Assembly: GCF_015101885.1 (NCBI RefSeq) | Contig: NZ_CP062942.1 | Span: 94,664-158,663 of the forward strand | Origin: Massilia litorea | GTDB taxonomy: Bacteria; Pseudomonadota; Gammaproteobacteria; Burkholderiales; Burkholderiaceae_D | Length of the DNA: 64,000 nt | Direction of reading: 5' to 3' | Part shown: positions 56,121 through 64,000 of the stretch, in pieces | Numbering within the stretch: the first letter of the stretch is position 1 | Layout of the letters: each line of letters starts with the position of its first letter | Program-made: the position numbers and the translations under genes | Notes under the pieces: model-generated | What the model was told of the DNA's origin: nothing | The model's input: the letters and a program-made list of their open reading frames with translations, nothing else | Databases searched by the model: none

Positions 56121-57194
56121 ATGCACAACGTAATGCGTAATTATCCACAAGGTATTACCAATCGGAAGATACGCTTCGCTTTAGTGGGCTGTGGCCGTAT
56201 TGCGACCAACCACTTCAGCGCTATTCGCGAACACGCGGATCGCTGCGAGCTGGCGGGTGTATGCGACATAGAGCGACGTGCTCTCGCTGTCGCTGCAGAC
56301 AAGACGGGTGCTGAGGCGTACTCAAGCTTGGATCAAATGCTTGCGCGCTGTGACGCCGATGCTTTCATCGTCACCACTCCTTCAGGTTTGCATCCCGAGC
56401 AGACGATCCAAATCGCCCGTGCTGGCCGTCATGTGATCACTGAGAAACCGATGGCCACGCGTTGGGAAGACGGCAAGCGAATGGTTGCAGCCGCTGATGC
56501 CGCTGGTGTGCGCCTATTTGTTGTTAAGCAGAACCGTCGCAACGCCACACTGCAGTTGCTTAAAAGCGCAGTCGAGAAAAAGCGCTTCGGTCGTATCTAC
56601 ATGGTCAACCTCAATGTGTTCTGGACACGCCCTGAAGAGTACTATAACAGCGCTGACTGGCGTGGAACGTGGGAATTCGATGGCGGCGCCTTTATGAATC
56701 AGGCGAGCCACTACGTTGACTTGATCGACTGGATCGTCGGGCCGGTAGAGAGCTTGCAGGCCTACACCGCCACGCTAGCGCGCAACATCGAAGTCGAAGA
56801 TACTGGCGTCGTTAGCCTACGCTGGCGCAACGGCGCTTTGGGCTCGATGAACGTTACGATGCTCACTTATCCGCGCAATTTTGAAGGATCCATCACAATT
56901 CTCGGCGAGCACGGAACCGTACGCATCGGTGGCGTTGCCGTGAATGAAGTGCAGCAATGGGAATTCGCTGAACCTGATCCAGATGACGAAAAAGTACGCG
57001 ATGCCAGTTACCAGACGACCTCGGTGTACGGCTTTGGCCACCCGCTTTATTACGACAACGTCATCAAAGTACTACGCGGGGAAGCTGAACCCGAAACCGA
57101 CGGTCGCGAAGGACTGAAATCACTCGAGGTCTTGGTCGCAACCTACATGTCAGCACGTGACGGTAAGCGCGTCGCGCTCCCGCTGGAGTATTAA
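56121..57194 (+). CDS. wbpB: UDP-GlcNAcA 3-dehydrogenase (WbpB/WlbA type, Gfo/Idh/MocA family)
   Basis: A 357-residue NAD-dependent oxidoreductase: [20 protein letters not shown] at the N-terminus, the EKPMA signature, and the catalytic-domain segment [20 protein letters not shown]. It oxidises C3 of UDP-GlcNAcA to the 3-keto sugar. The start MHNVMRN follows GGAGAAG. It is separated by 20 bp from wbpA and by 2 bp from the acetyltransferase. Confidence 0.88.
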   Translation: MHNVMRNYPQGITNRKIRFALVGCGRIATNHFSAIREHADRCELAGVCDIERRALAVAADKTGAEAYSSLDQMLARCDADAFIVTTPSGLHPEQTIQIARAGRHVITEKPMATRWEDGKRMVAAADAAGVRLFVVKQNRRNATLQLLKSAVEKKRFGRIYMVNLNVFWTRPEEYYNSADWRGTWEFDGGAFMNQASHYVDLIDWIVGPVESLQAYTATLARNIEVEDTGVVSLRWRNGALGSMNVTMLTYPRNFEGSITILGEHGTVRIGGVAVNEVQQWEFAEPDPDDEKVRDASYQTTSVYGFGHPLYYDNVIKVLRGEAEPETDGREGLKSLEVLVATYMSARDGKRVALPLEY

Positions 57195-57196
57195 TT

Positions 57197-57811
57197 ATGG
57201 ATCGCGATCTCTCGCAGGACCGGATCCATCCCAGCGCAATCGTCGACGAGGGTGCGGAGCTTGGTGCAGAAACACGCGTTTGGCATTTTGCTCATGTCTG
57301 CGCAGGCGCACGCATTGGCGAAGCCTGCTCTCTCGGGCAAAACGTCTTTATTGCTAACGACGTTCGTATCGGTAATCGGGTCAAAATACAAAATAACGTC
57401 TCTGTCTATGATGCTGTTACGCTCGAAGACGACGTGTTCTGCGGGCCCAGCATGGTCTTTACTAATGTCCACAATCCTCGTTCGGCTGTGGAACGCAAGA
57501 ATGAATATCGACCGACCTTGGTCCGGCGCGGCGCAACGCTTGGCGCCAACTCCACCATCGTTTGCGGAGTTACTATCGGAGAATATGCTTTCATCGGTGC
57601 TGGCGCTGTAGTCACACGCGACGTCCCGGCGTTTGCTCTAATGGCCGGGGTGCCGGCACGCCAAATTGGTTGGATGAGTCGCTATGGAGAGCGGTTGCCC
57701 TTGCCCATCGGTGGTAACGGCGAAGCGCGATGTCCAAATACAGGCGATATCTATACCTTACAGAACGGCGTTTGTCTGATGACTTCACGCCCTGAAACTC
57801 ACGCGCTCTAA
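57197..57811 (+). CDS. wbpD: UDP-sugar 3-N-acetyltransferase (WbpD/WlbB type)
   Basis: A 204-residue left-handed beta-helix protein with hexapeptide repeats ([60 protein letters not shown]). It acetylates the 3-amino group made by the aminotransferase. In enzyme order it acts after the next gene, WbpE. It is intact, with the family's usual length. Confidence 0.88.
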   Translation: MDRDLSQDRIHPSAIVDEGAELGAETRVWHFAHVCAGARIGEACSLGQNVFIANDVRIGNRVKIQNNVSVYDAVTLEDDVFCGPSMVFTNVHNPRSAVERKNEYRPTLVRRGATLGANSTIVCGVTIGEYAFIGAGAVVTRDVPAFALMAGVPARQIGWMSRYGERLPLPIGGNGEARCPNTGDIYTLQNGVCLMTSRPETHAL

Positions 57812-57833
57812 CCCTCACAAAACGGACCTTAAC

Positions 57834-59002
57834 ATGGAATTTATCGACCTTAAAGCTCAGTATGAAGCATCGCGGGAACTAATTAATCAGCGCATTCAGG
57901 CAGTGCTCGACCACGGTCAGTACATCATGGGTCCTGAAGTAGTAGAACTTGAGTCGGGACTGGCCCAGTACACGGGAGCGCGCCATTGCATCACAGTCTC
58001 GTCGGGCACAGAAGCGCTGGTGATTTCGCTTATGGCGCTCGGCATTAAACCAGGCGATGAGGTCATCACTACGCCGTTCTCGTTTATCGCCACCGCGGAA
58101 GCCATCGTGCTCCTTGGCGCTACTCCGGTGTTCGTCGACATTGATCGAACGACATGTAACCTTGCACCGAGCCTAATCGAGGCCAAGGTGACGCCGCGCA
58201 CTCGCGCAATCATGCCGGTATCGCTGTTCGGTCAACCAGCTGATATGGACGAAATCAATGCGATCGCTCAACGCCATGGCCTCGCCGTGATTGAGGACGC
58301 AGCCCAAAGCTTCGGTGCGACCTACCACGGCAAGAAAAGCTGCAACCTATCAACTATTGGTTGCACCAGCTTCTTTCCGAGCAAGCCACTTGGCTGTTAC
58401 GGCGATGGCGGAGCCATCTTTACCAGCGACGACAATCTTGCTCAAGCCATGCGTGAAATCCGAGTGCATGGCCAGTCCGGCGGTACGTTCATACTCGCAT
58501 AGGGGTCGGCGGACGGATGGATACCTTGCAATGTGCAATCGTATTGGCGAAGCTGGAGCGTTTTGAATGGGAACTGATGCAGCGCGCAAAGGTGGCTGAG
58601 CGCTACGACGTATTGCTGTCTGGGCGGATCGAGCGAATCTCCTGCATCTCCGCGCGCACAAGCGTGTACGCTCAGTACACGGTAGTTGTCGAGAACCGCG
58701 CGCGCGTTCAAGAGCAATTGCATGCGGCCGGTATTCCCACCGCAGTACATTATCCGGTTCCAATTCATAGGCAACCTGCGTACGCTCACTTCTCGTCCGC
58801 AGATTGCTGTCCGGTAGCGCTCGAGATGGCAGACAAAGTCATCAGTCTACCTATGGGACCATATTTGTCAGCCGAGTCTGCCAATACCGTCGCTATCACC
58901 TTGCTAAGTGCGGCAGGCATTGCGCTGCCCGAAGAAATTACCACAACCGAAACAGCAGAACAACAAAGCATGGCTGCCGCTACAGCAAGTGCCTTGCCCT
59001 AA
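57834..59002 (+). pseudogene. wbpE: UDP-3-keto-sugar aminotransferase (WbpE/WlbC type), frameshifted
   Basis: A DegT/DnrJ/EryC1 aminotransferase split in two frames. The first half (57834 to about 58480) has EFIDLKAQYEASRELINQRI, VIEDAAQSFGATYHGKKSC and the PLP Lys in SFFPSKPLGCYGDGGAIFT. After REIRVHGQSG one base appears to be missing at about 58480. The next frame then continues YVHTRIGVGGRMDTLQCAIV, LAKLERFEWE and HYPVPIHRQPAYAH to 59002. As written, the first frame stops at 58502, removing the C-terminal third. It is either inactivated or a sequence error; it is the first of a series of broken genes. Confidence 0.85.
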
Positions 59003-59068
59003 GTTTGCAAGGGCTACTCTTACCAGGGTTCGGCTAAAGGAAGCGATGTTAACGCTCGGGACAGGTGA

Positions 59069-60301
59069 ATGAATATCCTTCTAATCAATCACTACGCTGG
59101 TTCGCCAAGACATGGTATGGCATTTCGTCCTACTACCTGGCCGCGAGTGGGTGCGTCTAGGCCATCGCGTCCACATCATCGCCTCAGAACATTCCCACAT
59201 CCGTGCACGTCAGCCTGATCTCCGGGGCAAAGCGCGCCTTGACGAGACCATCGACAACATCGAGTACAGTTGGTACCGGCACGCCAACTTATTGCGGCAA
59301 CGGGATCGGCCGCGTAAAGAATATGGCGACGTTTATCGCAGCATTGTATCGGGACAGTAAGCAATGGGCGCAGTCGTACAAGCCCGATGTGGTCATTGCG
59401 TCAAGCACCTACCCATGGATATCTGGCCTGCTCATCGGATCTCTACGTTAGCCAAGGCAAAACTATTATTTGAAGTGCATGATCTATGGCCTTTATCGCC
59501 GATGGAACTTGGAGGAATGTCGAAATGGCACCCGTTCATCATGGTAGTGCAAAAAGCTGAGGACTATGCGTATCGCCATGCAGACGGTGTGGTGTCGATT
59601 TTACCTAAGGTACGTGAATATATGGTGTCGCGCGGGCTAGCGCCAGAGAAACTACACCTGGTACCCAACGGCATCGATCCAACCGAATGGATTGCCGGCA
59701 GTCGTCAATTGCCCGACCGAGTCATTCGTGTTCTTGCCGCGCTTCGTGAGCAAGGCAATGCCATCGTGGGTTACGCAGGCACGCATGGCGTATCGAACGC
59801 ACTCGACAATATGCTGAGCGCAGGAAGACTAATGCTAGACGAGAAGGTCGCGTTTGTGCTCGTAGGATGCGGGCCGGATAAGGCGAGTCTACAAGAGCGA
59901 GCGGCTCGCGAAAATCTAAGTAACGTCTACTTTTTAGACCCAGTCGAGAAAAGCCAGATCCCTTCTTTGCTGCAATGCTTCGATATTGCTTACATTGGCT
60001 GGCATCGGCATCCACTGTACCGGTTCGGAATTGCTCCAAACAAATTAATGGACTACATGATGGCGGCGCGCCCTGTATTGCACGCAGCTGCAGCTGGAAA
60101 TGATCCTGTTGAGGAGGCGCGTTGCGGGGTAACCGTAGAGCCAGATAATCCTGAAGCAGCCGCTGTCGGCATTCGGGGACTATTACGTCTTTCGATTGAA
60201 GAACGAACCGCAATGGGACAGCGAGGAAAGGCATTTGTTTAGACAATTTGACTTATCCTGTCTTAGGGCAACGCTTTCTCGCCGCATGCAGTCATCAATA
60301 A
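59069..60301 (+). pseudogene. Glycosyltransferase family 4 (WbuB-like), multiple frameshifts
   Basis: The gene starts MNILLINHYAGSPRHGMAFR at 59069. Conserved segments then follow in different frames: WVRLGHRVHIIASEHSHIRA, GIGRVKNMATFIAALYRDSK, then KLLFEVHDLWPLSPMELGGM, LHLVPNGIDPTEW, IVGYAGTHGVSNALDNML and FGIAPNKLMDYMMAARPVLH. At least four single-base shifts are needed (about 59126, 59270, 59445 and 60237), the last restoring the C-terminus up to 60301. It would add a sugar (FucNAc-like in known relatives) to the lipid-linked repeat unit. As written it is inactive. Confidence 0.8.
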
Positions 60302-60421
60302 ATTAAAACGGCTGTTGCAGGTGAGGCCCATGCGTCACTCGTCATATTTCGGCCGAAAAATTTTGAGGACATGGCTTCACTCATCTCGCAGAAAGAAAAC
60401 GTCGAAAGTAAGACCAAAGAG

Positions 60422-60983
60422 GTGACAAAACGTTTGCTCATATATCGTTTGCGTTAGTAGCAATGTCATTTTAACGGTACCCTTCCTGGTCCTCGTTATT
60501 TTGGTAAAGCTAACTTCGAAAGGACCAGCACTTTACTGGTCGGACCGAATCGGCCGAGATAACGTAATTTTCTCGATGCCAAAATTGCGGACAATGCGCG
60601 TAGGCACACAAGTGGTAGCGACTCACCTCCTTCCGAACCCTGACGAGTGCCTCACACCGATCGGCGGGTTCCTGCGCAAGTCGAGCCTAGATGAATTACC
60701 GCAACTATGGTGCATCTTCCGCGGCCAGATGAGTCTCGTCGGCCCGCGCCCAGCGTTATTCAATCAGCACAACCTCATCAAAATGCGCACCGAAAAAGGC
60801 ATCCATATGATCCGTCCAGGTTTAACTGGATGGGCACAGATCAATGGTAGAGATGAGCTACCAATACCTGAAAAAGTAGAGCTCGACCTCTACTACTTGC
60901 GCCACCGATCGATAGCATTCGACGCGAAAGTTATTTTCCTTACGTTTCTAAAGGTGATGCGTCGTGAAGGCATTACCCACTGA
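60422..60983 (+). pseudogene. Lipid carrier : sugar-phosphate transferase (PglC-type), N-terminal frameshifts
   Basis: The catalytic core 60501-60983 is intact: LVKLTSKGPALYWSDRIGRD, FSMPKLRTM, LTPIGGFLRKSSLDELPQLW, MSLVGPRPALFNQ and RPGLTGWAQINGRDELP, the Bac_transf (PF02397) family. The upstream membrane-anchor part can only be read across frames (TKRLL, FALVAMS, LTVPFLVLVIL), from a GTG at 60422, needing about two shifts. The implied full length of about 187 residues fits small PglC-like monotopic enzymes that start repeat-unit assembly on undecaprenyl phosphate. Confidence 0.8.
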
Positions 60984-61046
60984 CAAATCCTGCGATGTTA
61001 GCAAAATTATTGATTGCGTCCAGCAACAATTTTCACAGGGAATTCT

Positions 61047-61928
61047 ATGCGTACCATTGCAATCATCGGCGCAACAGGAGAAGTCGGTTTCAGACTCGTG
61101 CATGCTCTACGATCGACATACAAAATAATTGGCGATAATTCGTAACCGGGAAAAGCGGGACTTCAGCTGCTATCCCGACGTTGAAGTCCGTCAGCTCGAT
61201 GATATAAACGGATTTCAATAGGCTCGGTTTATTGCTCAGCGGGTGCGAAGCCATTATAAACACAGCATACATTTGGTTTGCTGAACACATTCATCGAGCA
61301 GTATTGCACAGTAAAACGCCCATTCGTCATGTCGTATTAACGGGGTCGACCGAATCTATACGCGCTTACCGTCCGAGAGTGCAGACCGTAAGCGCGAGCC
61401 GAAGCATTCGTAGTACAAGCTACCGTTGTCCCTGGACAATTATTAGGCCCACCATGATTTACGGCCATAAGGACGATCGAAATATATCGCGTTTAGTTCA
61501 GGCGGCTGCTCACTACCCCGTCTTACCTTTAATCGGTAAGGCGATAACCTTATTCAACCTGTGCTAATTCACGATCTCATCAGAGCTTATAAAATGGCAG
61601 TACTTAATCCTAAATTTTATAATAAGTCCTACGATATTGGAGGAGGTAAGGCATATTCGAATAGGGATTTAATCTCCTGCGCTGCATCAAGCCTCGGGAA
61701 ACCAGCCCGGTTAATGCCCCTTCCTATAGCGCTCATTCGAGGCGGGATCGCTTTGCCTTTCGGTAATAGGGAAGAGCCCGATCTCGAAGGAGCAGGTAGG
61801 GCGCTTCCAAGAAAACAAAGATATTGACCTTGCCCGTTCATTAGCGATTTGGCTATATCCCTCGTGATTTCGAACATGGAATCCATTGGTTGATACGAGA
61901 TCTGAAAGTTCACAGATTACTCCGCTGA
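61047..61928 (+). pseudogene. NAD-dependent epimerase/dehydratase, multiple frameshifts
   Basis: It starts MRTIAIIGATGEVGFRLVHA, with a Rossmann GxxGxxG loop, and continues in other frames with LLSGCEAIINTAYIWFAEHI, RHVVLTGST, PWTIIRPTMIYGHKDDRNIS, LIHDLIRAYKMAVLNPKFYN, KSYDIGGGKAYSNRDLIS and a C-terminus ending near 61928 (WLIRDLKVHRLLR). It resembles the epimerases/reductases that turn the 4-keto-6-deoxy sugar into FucNAc or QuiNAc and would partner the WbpM-type dehydratase. At least four shifts break it. Confidence 0.75.
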
Positions 61929-62074
61929 CATTCAAAATGGTAATGTCGGAGATAATCGGGCGGCGCTCTTAATGTTTGATATGACCGACGAGCCGAAAAT
62001 CAACATCGCAATCCGCCACGCATGTCGGCAGTAGATCACTGACATGGAGTTTTACTGCCGAGCCAAACCGCATT

Positions 62075-63243
62075 CTAGCGCGGATAAAAATGGTATTTGC
62101 GAAGTCCGTTGACTGTATTGCGCAATAACTGTACGGGCTCGTACAAGTTGCGGTAACTCCGAAATGATTTGATCGGGGCCCGCATGATGTCTTCGAACTG
62201 CTGGGGCGACAATCTGAGTTTCTTTGAAACATACGCGAGATCCTGCTGCTGTAGATCTTCAGGATAAGGGGGACGTTTCATTTCTGCTAGCGTTGTGATC
62301 GGCTTATCTGACTCGCGTTGATCAGATCGGACAAGTGGCCATAACGTTTATCGATCCCGAACTTACGCGGTAGAACATAAGCCTTGGTAGAACCTCGTAT
62401 AAATCGACTCGTGGTGCTTCCCTCCATAATCTTTCCAACCTAAACTGTTGCATAGTATTTCTTTTGCCTTTCTTTATTATAGTCGACGTAGTTAAGTATT
62501 GAGACCATACGAACGCCCCGCACGACATTCGCATAGCACAAGTAAGCCAGGCTAAAATGCGGATAGGTTTTAAGTTTCACAGAACCGAATCGTCGGTGAA
62601 TGTCTTTAATGTAACGCCAGTCGGAGTGTCCATAGGACCATCGGGCACACTAATTGACTCGGTGGCGAAGTTCATGCCTGAGATGATGTACTTGATGCCG
62701 CGCGAAGTCGCTTCTTTCCAAAGCAAAGCACCTATCGCATGGTCTGTTGGTATTTCCCCCGTCCGGCGTGGAGGCCTTCAGAAACGCGAGTTGCAAATCG
62801 CGAAATTCGTCCCAGTCAACGACATGGGTATGGAGGTCGATTTTTATATTGCAGAGCACGCGCTCGATATTCTTGGTGGCTAGTTCGGAATTCCAACCAT
62901 TGTCAAAGTGAACTGCTAGCGGACGTAACCCATGCTGTTTGACGAGCCAGGCCACATACGTGCTATCTACTCCGCCGCTGACCCCAATTATGCAGTCGTA
63001 CTCGCGTCCCTGTCCGGCTGCCTTAATGCATTCCACTAAAGCTTGTAGTGCGTCTCGCCCAAGATCGCCGCGCAGGTGTCGAGCACTTACCAGTTTGTCA
63101 TAACGAAGACAGTGCCGGCATAAGCCGTCGTCATCAAAGGAAATACTTTGATCCGCTACAGTGTCCATGATGCAACGGGTGCATACCTGGTAGGATTTGG
63201 AAGGGGCCAATGGGTAGCCGGCGTTCTCGGTAAGGGATGTCAT
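62075..63243 (-). pseudogene. wbpG: N-acetyl sugar amidotransferase (WbpG type), multiple frameshifts
   Basis: It is intact from 63243 to about 62750: CTRCIMDTVADQSISFDDDG, the ATP loop IIGVSGGVDSTYVAWLVKQH and VHFDNGWNSELATKNIERVL. The rest is spread over frames: EATSRGIKYIISGMNFATES, HFSLAYLCYANVVRGVR, YYNKE-type sequence, YVLPRKFGIDKRYGHLSDLI, and the C-terminus KRPPYPEDLQQQDLAYVSKK ending at 62075. WbpG with HisH/HisF-type partners converts an acetamido to an acetamidino group. It points against the upstream operon and follows the HisF-like gene with an ATGA overlap. Confidence 0.82.
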
Positions 63244-63995
63244 TTAAATAACCTTTCAAGTTCTTCGTATTCGGGGTAGGTGATCAAAACAGCACGGTGT
63301 TTTGAAAGACAAACATGCTTCCGGCTGCAAGGCCAGAGGCCCCCGCTCCCGCCGCGTTTCGTAAATCCGGCAAGTGGGCAGCACCACCAGCTGCAACGAC
63401 CGGGATCGAAACCGCTTTACACACACGGCCTATGAGTTCCAGATCGTAGCCTTCCATTGTTCCGTCACGGTCGATAGCGTTTAGTAGAATTTCACCTGCG
63501 CCCAGCTGCTCGACCGCGCGAGCGTACTCAACCGGATCACGTTTGAGGTCGCGCGTGCCGCCGGCCACGTGAACCGAATATTTGCCCATCCAATTACGGC
63601 GCACATCGATTGATACTATTACGCCAGAACTGCCTGCGAGCGCGGGCTGCCGATACCAAGTCGGGCTGATCAGCAGCCGCAGTGTTGAGAACTATTTTCT
63701 CAACTCCCAAACTATATAAGCGCTTTACATGTTCGATACTTTTGATGTTGCCGCCATATGCAAATGGCATAAAGGCCTCACTTGCAATCTCAGCGAGCAA
63801 CTCGAAATTAGGGATGGCCGGCACGCCGGGATTGCCAATGTCGAGAAAGACCAGTTCGTCTACCTCTTTCTCGTTGAAAATTCGCACAGCATTGATGGGA
63901 TCGCCCACGTAGCGTGCGTTCTTGTATTTGACTGTCTTAACCAGACCGCCATTGCGCATGAGCAAACAAGGAATTACGCGTGCGTGCACCATCAT
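63240..63995 (-). pseudogene. HisF-like amidine-forming cyclase subunit (HisF2), frameshifted
   Basis: It starts at 63995 (or 63992) behind AGGAT, five bases from the window edge. The first part reads VHARVIPCLLMRNGGLVKTV, VDELVFLDIGNPGVPAIPNF and PFAYGGNIKSIEHVKRLYSL. After a shift at about 63620 it continues GVIVSIDVRRNWMGKYSVHV, GEILLNAIDRDGTMEGYDLE and IPVVAAGGAAHLPDL. A missing A near 63300 hides the natural end (HRAVLITYPEYEELERLF). It is the HisF fold, paired with WbpG rather than with histidine genes, as in pseudomonad O-antigen loci. As written it is inactive. Confidence 0.82.
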
Positions 63996-64000
63996 ATCCT

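Overview
The window looks like part of a large replicon of a GC-rich betaproteobacterium. I infer an Oxalobacteraceae member (Massilia/Telluria/Duganella type) from the protein families and style: PEP-CTERM-like and HAF-repeat proteins, a betaproteobacterial RpoE, an H-NS with the short WSGRGRRP-type C-terminus, and a Wbp-type polysaccharide cluster. No rRNA or tRNA gene and no CRISPR array was seen. The centre carries a complete plasmid-type maintenance region (Rep_3 initiator, iterons, ParA, ParB), so the window is probably from a chromid or megaplasmid, or from a chromosome with an integrated one.

Layout. 1-10.9 kb is GC-rich and ordered: the start of a TonB-dependent receptor, an aldehyde dehydrogenase, and, divergently, a tight eight-gene operon. 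The operon encodes a HAD hydrolase, a DAO-type oxidase, a peptide/opine-type ABC importer without its binding protein, and a three-subunit [2Fe-2S]/FAD dehydrogenase. It reads as uptake and oxidation of an amino compound to an aldehyde and then an acid. 10.9-23.6 kb is a patchwork: remnants of a diguanylate cyclase and a chemoreceptor, an intact PAS-GGDEF-EAL protein, a cold-shock protein, two tyrosine-recombinase operons, an IS6 element that truncates its neighbours, and an XRE repressor with two operators.

23.8-33 kb is the maintenance region. The Rep gene points left; about 27 iterons follow over 2.1 kb with two homologous origin-like blocks; parA-parB point right; four inverted iterons lie beyond parB, then two diverged 0.78 kb repeats carrying 17-bp palindromes (TTATAAGCWGCTTATAA) that are good candidates for partition sites. 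33-42 kb holds IS remnants and a trio of related serine recombinases interrupted by an intact IS3 element with a 3-bp target duplication.

42-48 kb carries an rpoE/anti-sigma pair, a HAF-repeat PEP-CTERM-like protein, an H-NS protein, glpD and a small protein that has relatives at 18.0 and 34.5 kb. 48.8-64 kb is a polysaccharide locus: export lipoprotein, BY-kinase-like chain-length protein with an altered Walker A, a 4,6-dehydratase, and WbpA/B/D/E-type genes for UDP-2,3-diacetamido-uronic acid, then a glycosyltransferase, sugar-phosphate transferase and epimerase, with opposing WbpG- and HisF-type genes at the end. From about 58.48 kb to the window end every gene is frameshifted, although the protein sequences remain readable across the shifts. 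This means either recent decay of the locus or locally poor sequence.
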